Below, piece by piece: positions 11,656 through 23,520 of a DNA stretch of 64,000 nucleotides; the stretch's first letter is position 1; each line of letters begins with the position of its first letter. The translations under genes and the position numbers were made by a program. The DNA comes from Isoperla grammatica (taxonomy: Eukaryota > Arthropoda > Insecta > Plecoptera > Perlodidae), in NCBI GenBank assembly GCA_945910005.1, contig OX246745.1, positions 14,904,274 to 14,968,273 on the forward strand, written 5' to 3'. The notes beneath the pieces were generated by a model. That model did not search any database. It was not told where the DNA came from and saw nothing but the letters and a program-made list of their open reading frames with translations.

Positions 11656-13597
11656 CAGACATGTAGGCTTGTGCAAAAGTAACTTTCAGCTCCAAATGCA
11701 AAGGGTCTCATGGTATTATACGAGCGCACACCGCTTAGAATATTATGCTGGTCTAGGAAGACAATGAAGCACAAACAGAAGATGAGTTTCAGCAAGACAT
11801 GGGTCCCATGTGTTAAGTACTTCGTCCGTAGCCGGCTGGCCTGGTGGACAAAGCGTTGCCGTGACTCGAGTCGTGTTACATAGCAACCAACAAGCGAGCA
11901 ATTGTTTGGACGTTTTCTGCGAGCGTGAAACCAACCCCCTCCCCCTCCCCTGCCTCACCCCACCCCCTGAACCAGCCAAAAACCAGAGAAAAGAAATGCT
12001 CTGCCATTTCTAATCATTTAATCGCAAATCAGAGCTCAGTAATTTGTGATGAATAAGTTACTGAAAATTCACAAAAATGTAATACCCTCCTTACTCTTTT
12101 GTTTCTGCTCGAATAAAAGAGGAATTAGTAGAGTTGTACAGTAAGCGACTTATGAAGGGTAGGTCAGAACACGTAATGATTACCGATAGTTATATGTAAT
12201 CAACGATTGTTACAGACTGGTTCGTATAAATTAAATAGAGCCAAAACACAGGGTAACTGAACGAGGATGGTTTGATTATAAATGCAGGTTCGGTCCGACC
12301 CCCGATTTCCTTATGTTGGAGAGTGAACATAAATGTTGTACATAAAGGGCAGAACGCGAATGAGTTAATCACGGACATGAACCATTATGTTTGTGCAGTA
12401 ATTCCAGGAACTCAGAAGTCAGGACTATAGCACAAGTGAATTGTTTAATTAAAGGATTCGTAAACGTTATCAAGAGTGCAGCTCACGCTATTTGCTCAAT
12501 AAGCTTCAATAGAAAAATGAACTTCTTTCAAACTTCCTCAGACAGAAGTATTTAATTAGCTGAAACTGACGCAGCGCGGATCAAATAAGAATGATTAGTA
12601 GATCTTATGTTCTTCGCGTTACTATTTTCTATACAGAGCTCGTTAATTTACATTGCCTCGACGGGTATAGATAGAACTAGAAGGCGAACCCGTGTCCTAT
12701 GAGGAAGATAAGCGTAGCACAAGGAAATAAAAATTAACTTTATTACAGGGATTTTGAAAGAAACATTTTAAATTCACCCCAGTGAAATGCATTGAATACA
12801 AGGAGAAACTGAGTTCTAGAGGTATCAGAATGGTTAACTGGAGTTGTTAATAGGAATGTAGAGAGGGTTGTAATGGTTGTTGACCAGTGACGCAGACATG
12901 TTTCCTTTAGTCACGATAACACGCGTAGTTGTACCTTGAATGTATGTCTCAGTCGCCAAGCTACCATAATCCATCATCCCTGCTTTAATGTTGGAAGTCG
13001 CGGGCTAACCCCCTCCCCCACCCCATCCAGTTGACAACAGTTTCCTTTTCCTAAATATGCCAGTTATGTTTTACATGGGCTATAAATATTCATGTGAAGG
13101 TTGTTTTTGTGTATATCTATGACGGATCATCCTTCTTGAAAATGTTCTAGGCGAACAGTACAAGGGTTCTTTTCATGTTGCTCTTTACATTTGGTGCAAT
13201 ACAGATGCGTGAACATATTTATTAACACAAGGAATCGTTACCAATACTTAAACACGACACAAAATGTTTTATTTTAGAAAACAATATATTTTATAGGTGT
13301 ATGGCAAGCGCTTAAATAATAAATTGCACCTCATTAAGTTATTATGATCAAATCTATAATCATAATATTATTGAGCGGTCAATGTACTGTCGCAGTTACA
13401 TTAAAATGTCATCTTTTCCACGCCGTCGTTTTCTTTGATACAGTATATTTTTTACTCCTAGTATGTTCTTTATGTTTTATCACAAAATATCACTGAAAAT
13501 GAATTAAAAATCTTTAGAGGAGAAAATGATTCAGTACAATTGTTAAAACAATCATGTCTTTATCCCCATCCTACCGATGTATCGTTCGGCGTTTGAA
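11648..13597. other. Non-coding stretch, nothing recognised
   Basis: A TGGCCTGGTGGACAAAGCG string near 11838 resembles a tRNA A-box as found in SINE heads, but no matching B-box follows at the right distance, so I do not call it. Nothing else is supportable. Confidence 0.45.
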
Positions 13598-13880
13598 CCG
13601 GTGTAACAGAATATCTTTACCCTTGGAATATTACTACTCAGATTGCGTTACACGTTGCAAAGCGAACTTCAGAAGAAAACGTGGGGTCTCAAAATAACCT
13701 TAACCTAACCTAACCTAACGTAACCCAACTTATCCTAACCTAACATAACCTAACTAACCCAATTTAACCTTAGTATAACGTAGCTTAATCTTTTCTTTGT
13801 TCGCAACGTGTAACGGCTGCTTGAGTGAGCGCGGGTATTAGTAATGATGGGCTATGCGTAAAGATATTCCAATACACCGG
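13598..13880. mobile_element. Inverted-repeat element with telomere-like core
   Basis: The termini match as inverted repeats: CCGGTGTAACAGAATATCTT on the left and, read in reverse, CCGGTGTATTGGAATATCTT on the right. A second inner pair follows, CGTTACACGTTGC on each side. The centre (about 13693-13777) is a run of CCTAA and one-base variants. The whole is about 283 bp. It looks like a foldback or MITE whose loop is made of arthropod telomere motif. Target-site duplication is unclear. A further AATACACCGGAAC string lies at about 14055, just outside. Confidence 0.65.
13693..13777. repeat. Degenerate (CCTAA)n, telomere-like tract
   Basis: Successive CCTAA pentamers with variants such as ACGTAA, ACCCAA and ATCCTAA. 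CCTAA/TTAGG is the common arthropod telomere repeat. It sits inside an inverted-repeat element, so it is not by itself evidence of an old chromosome end. Confidence 0.8.
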
Positions 13881-14247
13881 AACGAATGTCGGATATTCCG
13901 AACAGCAACGAGCTCGGTATTTCACAATTCAACTGGTTCAGAAGGCGATCGAATTCACGGTACACGACACACTGTGTTAGTAAGCTGAAAATGTGTATTT
14001 CAGATTCAACGTTCCCATGCAAATAGTGCTATTAAATCATTAAATGTCTTGAATACACCGGAACTGTATTTCCGGACCGAACCAACAGAAATTCACTAAT
14101 ATAGTACTTAATTAATATTCATGTATGGAATGCTCTGTCTCACCAGTACCTATAACTCATTCCTATGTCACATTCCTCGATACACGAAACCATTACTTCG
14201 CATCCCCCCATAGAGTTGCCAACGAGGCAGGTAATGTTATTGAAAAT
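13881..14247. other. Non-coding spacer
   Basis: It contains AATACACCGGAAC at about 14055 followed by TTTCCGG, echoing the end of the element just upstream. Otherwise nothing is recognised. Confidence 0.4.
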
Positions 14248-14515
14248 GGGTACCCGTAAAGTCGACCTGCAGAAACTCGACAGTAGATATCCTCCTAATT
14301 GGTGTACTGATAGCGCGTTATCTTATCGCCTTACCGCCAAAGGTATCGTAAGGTGAACTTGTAGAAACCCAACAGTTGATGACCCCCTAACTTATGTACT
14401 GATAGCACGTTATCTTATCACCTTTACCGCCAGAGGTATCGCGCCTACTGTTCGATAGCGGCTTCCTTTTACTTCTGTGGGGCTGACTTTCTGTAGGTCG
14501 ACATTCTGCGTTCCC
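14248..14515 (+). mobile_element. 268-bp MITE, copy A
   Basis: The left terminus GGGTACCCGTAAAGTCGACC and the right terminus, read in reverse, GGGAACGCAGAATGTCGACC are imperfect inverted repeats. Inside are two tandem, diverged versions of a TACTGATAGCGCGTTATCTTAT block followed by a CCTTTACCGCC-type motif. Flanks TATTGAAAAT (14238-14247) and TATTGAAAGC (14516-14525) match at eight of ten bases and are probably the target duplication. A second copy in the opposite orientation lies at 35989-36255. A ~10-bp duplication suggests a Mutator-like family, but that is inference from target length only. Confidence 0.85.
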
Positions 14516-14525
14516 TATTGAAAGC

Positions 14526-15366
14526 ATAAAGGTCCGATGAAATGGGTTCCCAATCCTTAAAACTTATTCTAATTAAGTGAAGTGAATGTAAATATTGTGA
14601 ACAGCATGGTCGCTATGTCGGTGTTTCTTTGAGGTGACTTCCAAGCGTTTATAACCAACATTAAATTGAAAGCTTCCTTCAAGAAGCAAAACGTAACGAT
14701 CGCCTCTCAGAGAAACAAAAGTAGGTTTCAGTCAGCTTGAGTCTCTATTTTACACATTGCTATATTCCCACCAGTATCAATAAAAGTAGTGCAGGTCAGG
14801 TCCCAATGAGAGAGTAAGTTGCACAATGACACTAAGCTAAGCCAGTGAGCGAATGCCATGCACTGCAAACATGCATTGCTTAAGCGTGACTGATGCGAGG
14901 ATACTTAGCAATATACTTGTTGGTCTCAACTAGGGAGAAAACTAAAACCATACATTTATGATAAAAATGGGTTGGCCAGTCACGATCTATCAGAAAGCTC
15001 GTGTCCTCAGTTAGTTTTCACGATTAAGCGTGTCCCTATAAGCTTGTCCCTCTCAGTCAGCTGCTCTCTAGAATAAGCTTGTCCTTCACTACCTGTCTTG
15101 TAAAAACCCCTGAGGCTTCTGCAATTCTTCCTGATGCTCCAATTCTCTCGATTCAAAGGCAAACAACGTGCTTTCTTCCTACAGCCATGTTTCGTTTGTT
15201 TTTCGTTGTCCTAGTTTCCTGTACTCTTGCCCGAATGCCATGTGGAGGTAGATTGAAACACGAGGTTTTAAGAGGAGATAGCCAATAAATAACGAGAAAA
15301 AATTATCGGATGATTTGGGACCAACATTATTTATAACACACAGTTTAGTAACACACTTGAATTATT
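14526..15366. other. Non-coding stretch, nothing recognised
   Basis: No supportable feature. An open frame at 15079-15288 ends in a hydrophobic segment, but nothing suggests it is a gene. Confidence 0.45.
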
Positions 15367-15389
15367 GTGATTGACATTCCTCAGTTCCT

Positions 15390-15545
15390 CAACCCGCGTC
15401 TATGTTCATTACTTTGCACGCATGACTCCAATGCGCTCAGTCCGAGCTCAACTGGTCTTCCTGTTGGCTTCCTACCAAATGGATCGCCCAGAAAGGGGTT
15501 CTCCCGCACGGCCACGCTACTTACCACATCCATATGCGTCTCGAA
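15390..15545 (+). mobile_element. Probable dispersed-repeat fragment
   Basis: The plus-strand frame contains STGLPVGFLPNGSPRK, a peptide pattern I associate with translated interspersed repeats in insect genomes rather than with a host gene. The stretch is more GC-rich than its flanks and ends just before an AT-rich tract. The element class is not certain, and the call rests on memory of the pattern. Confidence 0.35.
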
Positions 15546-17229
15546 GATAAGAAATTTATTTTATTTTATTATTTTTATTTTTATTTTTTTAAGGAGTTCC
15601 GTCTGCGCGTTACGCTTTCAAAAATATGGCAAACGTGAACCTTATTTATACTGATATTGAAAACTGGTGCTATAATATAATCGAAAATATTTTTTTCGAG
15701 CGGACATACGGCAAATATTACGTCTTAAACATATGTTTTCATTTCCAGTTCACCGTAAGTACCATACAACGATGGAAACTGATTTTGTTAACGGTTACAC
15801 GAAGTTATTATTAGGCTATAAGTGTTTTTTCTTTATCATGGTGTACTTTTAAAATCACCATCTACTTGATCCTTCTTTGTAGCAATCTTATCGTTTGCCG
15901 GTATAAAGTTAAAAAAAATGACAGTAAGCCAAAAAGATCATAAAACTAAGGATATAAAAGATTAAAGTCAGAACCTAGAAAAATATTGTATTATAACCGT
16001 ACATAAAATTTATTTAAATCATTGAACGGTTTTCACGACTAACTGGAATAAATAGGTATGTTTAAGATGAAAAATGTGCAGTCGTGTGCCATCTAAAATA
16101 AGGGGGGATTTTCGATTATGTTTAAGTGTACCAGTATTCAATGTCACTTCCATGAATGTTAATTTTATTAAAATGTTTGAAAACGCAAAACTCGGTCGGA
16201 ACCGCTTAAAATCATTTAACCACAAAGCTGTAATAACGACATCGGCAACAACCGTAGGTTGCCACGTCTGATGTTTGGATCAAAGCAAGCACGTGCCGAA
16301 CGTGCTTAGAGCACGTCACGTGTGGACGTGCAGGGTGGAGTAGCACAGAGTGAACCGTCGCACATTTTCGTCGTTTGTCGCTCCAGTTTCAAGCGCACAA
16401 AGTTCTGCATGTCTGTGGACGACACGGCCAATATATCACACCGGAAACTCTCATTATCTGTTGCACGTCTATGGATTTTAGTGCTAGCGCTCATGCACGC
16501 CGCTAATTACAATATTAAGTCACTAAAACACAAATGCTCAAGAGTATAGAGAGAATGTTAAATAGTATAAATTTTCCAACGAGAAATTTCCATTCAAATA
16601 CTCCCCCATTTATCGAATGACCAAAAATAAATTTAAGACAAAATGTTTCTAGACATTGATAATATAACCGACAACAACGAACACATATTTTGTTTTGTAA
16701 AGTTGTACTGATCTCGCTGCATTAATATTTACTTACTGATAGAAGTATCACATTTCTGCTAAGGATAAATAAATTGAATCTGTTTTGCTAAAAGTGTTAG
16801 TTCGCGCATTTTTCATGAACAGGCACGTTCGAAGCCCCGTGTTTCAAATGCCCTACATATATTTGAATCTAAAAACAATAAGATTACAACCTGAAGCATT
16901 ATGCCCACCGGGATAGAGAGATATTCAAAGAGGGTTTACGTTAGACCATGGTTTTTATGTTCAGGATTCAAGAACATGTAAATACAGAAGAGGGAAGAAG
17001 AAGTTTTCGGTCCTCCACATTCACACTACTAAGTTGGGAAAGTTGGGTAATCACGGCGAAAAATGAATATTCAATTAGGTTCTTGTAGAACGCTCTACTC
17101 TGCCTAATAACCTCCAAACGTCTTGTGAGGGCATGAATAGGCTTCCAAGCTTCGGTTGGCCACAACGTATGGGGGCTAAACCCTCCCGCACAACTACTAA
17201 ACAAAAACATATCTTTTATACCGACACCT
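15546..17229. other. Non-coding stretch; E-box cluster near 16290
   Basis: The block at about 16286-16331 holds two CACGTG E-boxes and several GCACGT/ACGTGC strings that can fold on each other. No exon or transposon end is recognised in the rest. Confidence 0.4.
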
Positions 17230-17425
17230 CTTTGAACTAACCTCGAGTTCCTATAGCCTTTAGCGTACCACGTGGCTTCACGATTCCTATAGCCTATTTC
17301 TAGGGCTATAGCCCAGGACTGAACGTGTTTCGAACTATACAGCACAGCACACGCTCTCTTTGTAAGTTCCAGACTTGAAAAATGAGTCTGCGATCAAGTT
17401 AGAGCGTGGTTATAAAAATAATTAC
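17230..17425 (+). repeat. Dispersed repeat family X, copy 1 (most diverged)
   Basis: Shares the core TTTGTAAGTTCCAGACTTGA and then a GTCTGCG...AAGTTAGAGCG pattern with copies at about 27735 and 40060. Upstream, CACGATTCCTATAG and a CTATAGCCCA...GAACGTGTTT segment also align with the other copies. Boundaries are approximate and the element class is unknown. Confidence 0.55.
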
Positions 17426-18640
17426 CGTAGTCATGCAGCCTAGCTATAGCTAAAATGAATTCACATCTAGATTATTTTACACATGTTAGATGTTGTGTAT
17501 CGTTCATTATTACTGAAACATATCAAACAACAAACGAATGGTTTAATATTGAAACAGTTTAGAGACAGCAGATATTTCGACGTAACCATTGAATGGTTTT
17601 AAGTATTTTGTGTATTCTGCAAGAAGCTTAGAGAAAACTGATTAAACCCAAAGCAGCAAGATCAACAAAGCTCGTTATCGCTCAGCGTCGCCACGTTTCA
17701 AAAGCAACTTCTATGTTACCAACAGTCGTAAGTAATGAGTTTGAACGATCTTCGTCACATTTTCAGTGCTCAAGCGCCCTTTGTAGTAAGCAGAGCACCG
17801 GATAAAATCACACATCAAAGAGATCCAAACAATATTGTTGACTACACGTTCATCGAAGAAAACTATATCGGTACGATTGAAAATTGAAATGTTTATATAC
17901 ATAAAAACGTTTTGGATTGAATTCTATAACGGTCTCTTATCTGATGCGAGCTGGGATGCCGTGAACAGATATTCCTCAGCTCGTGTACAAATATGATAAG
18001 TACGTGATTCAATAATGTGAGTTATTTTGGTTCGTGCTCTGCATCTCCAACGGGGCATTACTGGCCATAAATAATGTAGCCATGCACCATATAGGGGACT
18101 ACTTTGAGAATCTTCAACTGACATGTAAATACAACGGTGACATTTCCTGTGGGAAGGGAAGAGCTCCTAGGCTGGCAATCGATGCTGGGATAGACGAAAC
18201 GTTTTGCTGACAAACCCGCGTTTTGGTCTACTGGGGCGTATACATTATACAAACTCTCCCTTTGTTACCCGTGGTGAATTATTTAGCAAAGCGCACACCA
18301 AAGCCACGAGGAGTACCAAGTTCAGATTCCACAAACACAAAGTAAGGTTGAATACACCCCATATTATTGCACTTACGAAAACGAAACGGGGATTTACAAA
18401 ATGTATTTCATTATTTCTTTTTTTTTTTTTGCCTCTCGTCGGGAAATGTTTCTATATTTGTGAATGGTCTTTCGTTGAGCCTATCACCTTCACTTATGCG
18501 TTGAACAGTGGAAAGTGTTTTCCGAGCACAGGAATACCTTCAACACTCGACGTTAGACGTGATCACACAACACAGTAGACAAAGACGGTAACAGTAGAGG
18601 TGACAACTGTTGGTATTGAAATAATACTATCCAACAATTA
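17426..18640. other. Non-coding stretch, nothing recognised
   Basis: It includes a poly-T run near 18418. Open frames here are short and unrecognised. Confidence 0.45.
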
Positions 18641-18647
18641 TTTGGCT

Positions 18648-18748
18648 AATAATAATAATTATTATTATTATTTTTTATTGTTTATTATTTTAAATTTTTT
18701 TAATTATTATTATTTTTATTATTATTATTTTTATTATTATTATTATTA

Positions 18749-18797
<49 letters not shown>

Positions 18798-18835
18798 TAT
18801 TATTTTTTAATTTATATTATTTATTATTTTATGTG
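18648..18835. repeat. (TTA)n / AT-rich microsatellite
   Basis: Imperfect TTA trinucleotide repeat mixed with T-runs, about 190 bp. Predicted Ile/Tyr-rich peptides are artefacts. Confidence 0.95.
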
Positions 18836-19313
18836 TATCCAGTTCAGTTATAAAACTGATTACATTGAAGGACAAAGAATACAACTACACTTTATATAAA
18901 GAAAACAACAACAATAATACTTATACTAATTATAATATAAATAATGAAAATAATCCAAGGTGATACTAAAAAAAAAATACAAAATATCTTTAAGAGACTC
19001 CAGCGCATAAATTGTTTTGTGTCTGTACACAACTTAGAATGACAAACATTGGATTTTTCTCATCTTCGTACTGTAAAGTACTTATACAAAAAATATAAAA
19101 AACTCAACATCCATCCAGCAGCTGCTTGTGCAAAAACGGGCCATCGTAATTTGAATGCAAAACGAAATATTAGGCTTTACTATATGCGCCAACCAAAACA
19201 TGAGGCGTCATTTTAGAGGAACCGAGCCCGAGCAGTTCAAAGTACGCAGCCTAGGATGTACGAACACGTGGGTGTGACCGGCAAAGACGACTTCCAATAT
19301 ATCATTAAATCAA
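18836..19313. other. Non-coding spacer
   Basis: AT-rich, with nothing recognised. Confidence 0.45.
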
Positions 19314-19682
19314 CAGCGAAGGATACCTCTACGTCAAAAAACCGCACAAAATTTTCGTTTTTAAATTATGTCTCAAGAATGGACCTTGAAATCGAAAATC
19401 TGAATCAACAGCGCACTGTGGTCTGGTAAGCCCTACACACTGAATGCTCTAAAATGTGTCTTACATTATAATCAGTAAAGTTTTTATTTATAATTAATTT
19501 TTTTACTGATTATCAATTTAATAATCAAAATAATTACGGTAATGGTTATAATATTTCATTCCGTCTGTAGGGCTTACCAAAACATAGTGCGCTGTTGACT
19601 CAGATTTTCGATTTCGAGTAGCATTATTGCGATATAATTAAAAAATGAAAATTTTCTTTTGACGTAGAGGTACCCTTCGCTC
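19314..19682. mobile_element. Large imperfect foldback element
   Basis: The left arm (19314-19437) and right arm (19566-19682) are inverted copies. Shared blocks include TACCTCTACGTCAAAA, GAAATCGAAAATCTGA, CAACAGCGCACT and GGTAAGCCCTACA. The arms are about 120 bp long with several mismatches and a few indels, and the 128-bp loop is AT-rich. No clear target duplication was found. It is a MITE-like foldback or an inverted pair of one repeat. The stop-free minus-strand frame through the right arm is not recognised as a protein. Confidence 0.75.
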
Positions 19683-20400
19683 TTAGCAGTAATACGTACG
19701 CCTTCCCAATGTCTCGCCAACCCGCAATGCTTACTTTGCACGTATAGCGAGTAGCTACTATAGATGAGCGTTCCCTTTGTGCGTGAGATAATTAAAATCT
19801 CAATCGCAATTAAGAAGAAGCTTACATGCGCGTAATATTGATATCCTGGAGGTGAGCCGCAACAGATCAAAGGTCCTTGATTTAATCGGGTCCTTCCTGC
19901 CTACTTCCCAGCACAAAGCCACTTCAAAGCTTAACTCGGCCCACCACAATCTGCTTTGAAGTTTTTTTAGTTTGGTACGTCGGTGACTTTTTCACTCGGT
20001 TTTCATCTCATAATAATCCAAACTACGAAACACAAAATTACAAAAAAAAATCTTCTCAGCCCAACTTAGGGCAAAGATAATAAGAACACTTTGTAATACA
20101 ATCCCCTGGCATGAATGCGCTTCTCAAACTTGGGATTATAATAAATATCCGTAGCACAAGAGAAGTTGCACTATCAAGATATTTCTCTTTCTCTCGCAAA
20201 CATGCTTAGGACTAAAACTTTCGAAAGAGTTAAAGCCGGATTCGGTTGTGACGTCTCCCAAAGTATAAGTGAAGCAAGTCGTCGCGTTAGTTTGTTAGCT
20301 TGCATGACATTACTTTCAGAGATATACGCAGGAAGTACGTAAACAAACAAGGCTGGAATTCTTAAGTACGTTTACACACACAATTAAACTGACGCGTACC
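19683..20400. other. Non-coding spacer
   Basis: No supportable feature. Confidence 0.45.
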
Positions 20401-20434
20401 CCCCCCCCCCCTCCCCCTCTCCCCCCCCCACCCG
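20401..20434. repeat. C-rich homopolymer tract
   Basis: Runs of C broken by single T, A or CTC. Confidence 0.9.
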
Positions 20435-20904
20435 ATCCCCCAATTGGAGGCGTGTCGATAAATTACTTGCGTGTTCAGCAGTGACGCCAGAAAGAATACC
20501 CGAAAGGCGCTGAACGTGGGACTGTACATGACTGTGGTTGTAGCATTAAGGGTGGGGGTAGTTTTTAATATTCTCGGCACAAGAGATTCCACGGAGGTGA
20601 TTGTAGTCTTTTTACTCAAATTCGCTGTTTTTAAACACAAAACATTTATGAAATCCGAGTATTCGATGCCCATCTTGCTATTTTTTGCTTTAATACCAAT
20701 GTAAAACATTCATTGTGAGACACATTCATGTGGTATGGGGCTTGCCCTACTCTTTACTACCATCATCTTGTTCTGACTTGTACTGTAGGTTATGTTATGT
20801 ATTATGTCATTACATTTTGAAAGAAATAATTATAATAATAATTGATTGATTTTGATTATTTGGGCTTAACGTCTCATATTTTTGCAACGAGGCTAATCGA
20901 GACA
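20435..20904. other. Non-coding spacer
   Basis: Open frames overlap on both strands here, but neither is recognised or flanked by good signals. Confidence 0.4.
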
Positions 20905-20905
20905 A

Positions 20906-20996
<91 letters not shown>

Positions 20997-21009
20997 GTAA
21001 TAATAATAA
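20905..21009. repeat. (AAT)n microsatellite
   Basis: About 35 AAT/TAA units with one AGT interruption near 20997. Confidence 0.96.
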
Positions 21010-22170
21010 AAGAAAAAACTAGAAAATACAATGTTCTTAAATAAAAATGTGTATGCCTCTTGCCCAAATATGCCCCAGTACGTTCATTGGTCTGCTCATC
21101 CCTCAACGTGACTCCGAAGTGAACTCTCTTAACCTGGACATGCACATCTTGTGGTAAACCCTGTGATCGGGGGGGGGGGGGCTGCTATACACTGATATGG
21201 GAATTTACATTTATGGCTGGCCTGCGGAACCAAAATGTTATTCAAGTAAGCTTATATGATATTCAGAACGTAGACCCCCTCCCCCTTCCCCGCCCCCCCC
21301 ACCCCAGACCCCCTGGGTGCCGAACTACGCCAACTCTAGAATACCCTCAAAACCTGGTGGTGTCGAACGTTTGTAGGACACACAGTATAGATACAAACGC
21401 TCACAAAGATACACGGGAAATTTTCATCTAGAATGAACTGAACAAAATTACATCAAATTACTTTGTAATTTACTAATTACAAGTTTGTTCTTTCTGGAAT
21501 TTCATTTAAAAAATGCATAACCTAATTTGGTCAGAAGAACGAAAAATAACGTGAAAACACGAGCCGACTCGTTCGTCGCCACGCATTCTGGGTAACAATT
21601 CTCAGTTTCAAGTATGCTAGGACGGCCAATAGGATAATTAATTTCTCGTCAATTCTTTTCTATAACGCACACTCACGCACGCACTACAATTTACATATTA
21701 CGTAATACATTTTGAAATGATTAAAATAATGATATTTGTTCGTTTCCATGTGAGCAAATTTACAAGCAGGCAAAGGTTGAATTATAATTGCCCTATCCAT
21801 ATTTATACACACATAAGCCTAGTATAACTGCCCTCCGGCGCAATGTTTTAGACAGAGTATAGTAAAATAAACAATTTGTGAAATGATTATACCATAACGT
21901 TGTATGTGATCAATTAGTGCAAATTGCATAAAATGGTAAAACAGACTGACTATTTTCCAGTTGAGCATTCTGCCCGAGGCCTGACCAGTGACCATGTATA
22001 TCACTTCAAATATTGGTGGCAGTGTGGATACAACTCTACAGGTGGACCGACGGGGGGATGGTTCATGTGTTTATTTCATTTAAATTATTACCTCTCATGT
22101 AAATAATTCAGAAATTTGTAGATATTCACGTTAATGAATTCGTAGTTCATACACTCGCATAGAGAAAAAC
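21010..22170. other. Non-coding stretch with poly-G and poly-C runs
   Basis: A 12-base G-run lies near 21170 and C-rich pyrimidine tracts near 21275-21312. No exon is recognised. Confidence 0.45.
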
Positions 22171-22665
22171 ACGGTCAAACTTTCCGTTAAAGAAGATGGA
22201 TGAAAGTTGGAGCAAGCATTGAATACCCACCCATTCAGACGGGTAACAGAATTGAACCAAATATTCTCAAATAACTACACAGGGAAGGCAACAGTTGTGC
22301 AGCAGTGCAGACAGAGTCATTGAAATTACACAATAAACATATTGTCCTTGTGAAGTCTGATATTTCTATCAATGTTCTGGGGAGGATTTCCATTGTCGTG
22401 AAACTAGTTCATGTTGGCAACCGTAATCAATAAATATAACATCGCCTTCACTGTCTAGTTCAAATGATAGTGTCTTATGATTGGTCGACGTATGCTTCTG
22501 CAACTTCAAACACAAATATAGCATGTCCTGAACGAGAAAGTTGAAGCAAAGTTGAACTCAATAAATTTCACTCAACTCAACTTCGTAATCAAATTGTTCT
22601 GTTTAGACGGACATCTTACGGAAGTCAAGGTTGAATTCAATTAGTTGAACGGAAAGTTGGACCGT
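22171..22665. mobile_element. Possible inverted-repeat element, short termini
   Basis: ACGGTCAAACTTTCCGTT (22171-22188) and the reverse of 22648-22665 (ACGGTCCAACTTTCCGTT) match at 17 of 18 bases. The region inside the right end is rich in TTGAACTCAA-type strings. No target duplication is evident, so the call is tentative. Confidence 0.35.
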
Positions 22666-23341
22666 CATTCAATATCTAGTATCTTGGTTTCATATCCCTT
22701 TGAACTGCGTCACAACCGTATTAGAAGCCAGAACCCCATTTATTTTTTCAAATCAGTTAGGCAGTTTAGCGGTTGCGGTTCAAGACATTAGAACATTGCT
22801 ATAGCTACGAAAACATCTGTTAAATATGTATTATTGATAACAAAGATCCGTAGAAATCCCTTAAGCCGTCTGGGAATTACACAGAAGGAAAAGTTTCTTT
22901 TTACCACCGCGTTCACAAATAATTTCATCGAAATCAAATCCTCTCTCGGCTCGTGAAGAATACAAATACGGGCCCAAGCTGCAGCGATTCATGATCAATG
23001 ATGGACAATCGGGACAAACCCCTCGCAGAAAGTGGTGTGAGACATCGGTAGCTGTCTCGAACCTAGCCAAACATATTGCAGCACTATATTATGGCGATCT
23101 TGTTAAGTGCAACTACGCAAGATTCGAGTTCGAGTGGTTGTTGGTTTGATTTCCACCACAAGTCCTTAGTCATTGACGCGTATACTGGGATGGAGTCCTA
23201 CAAAAATATACAATATCAACTAAAATAATGTAACACACCCAGTTGATCACTAGAATAGAGAAACAACGTAAAGCTGAGATGGCCTTGCAGAAGGGATTCC
23301 CAGCAAAAACATTTGCTATCCAACTTGCTTACTGTGCATAC
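22666..23341. other. Mostly non-coding; SINE-like tail near 23120-23210
   Basis: A GGTTTGATTTCC B-box-like string (about 23138) followed by CTGGGATGGAGTCCTAC (about 23187) matches the 3' half of the SINE at 23342. This is probably a partial SINE copy. An unrecognised minus-strand open frame lies at 22861-23070. Confidence 0.4.
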
Positions 23342-23520
23342 CGATAGAGGTAGCTCAGCGGTAAGACGCGGGACTCTAATTCGGGAGGTCGTCGGTTTGA
23401 TTCCGGTCACCGTTAATACTGACTGAAGGTTTTTCCGAGGTTCCGAGGCTTCCTCAGTCTCCTCATTCGTACAGGTGAATGCTGGGATTGAGTCCTACTA
23501 AACAGCCGTCAGATAAATTC
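23342..23520 (+). mobile_element. tRNA-derived SINE
   Basis: The A-box TAGCTCAGCGGTAAGA and the B-box GGTTTGATTCC stand about 30 bp apart, as in a tRNA-derived head. A body follows with TTTTTCCGAGGTTCCGAGG, CAGTCTCCTC and GCTGGGATTGAGTCCTAC. Related bodies occur at 8285 (minus strand) and about 23187. The head is too imperfect to be a working tRNA. Confidence 0.7.

Noticed and set aside
13693..13777. Interstitial telomere from an old chromosome fusion
   Set aside because: The tract is short, degenerate and enclosed by inverted repeats, so a mobile-element origin is simpler.
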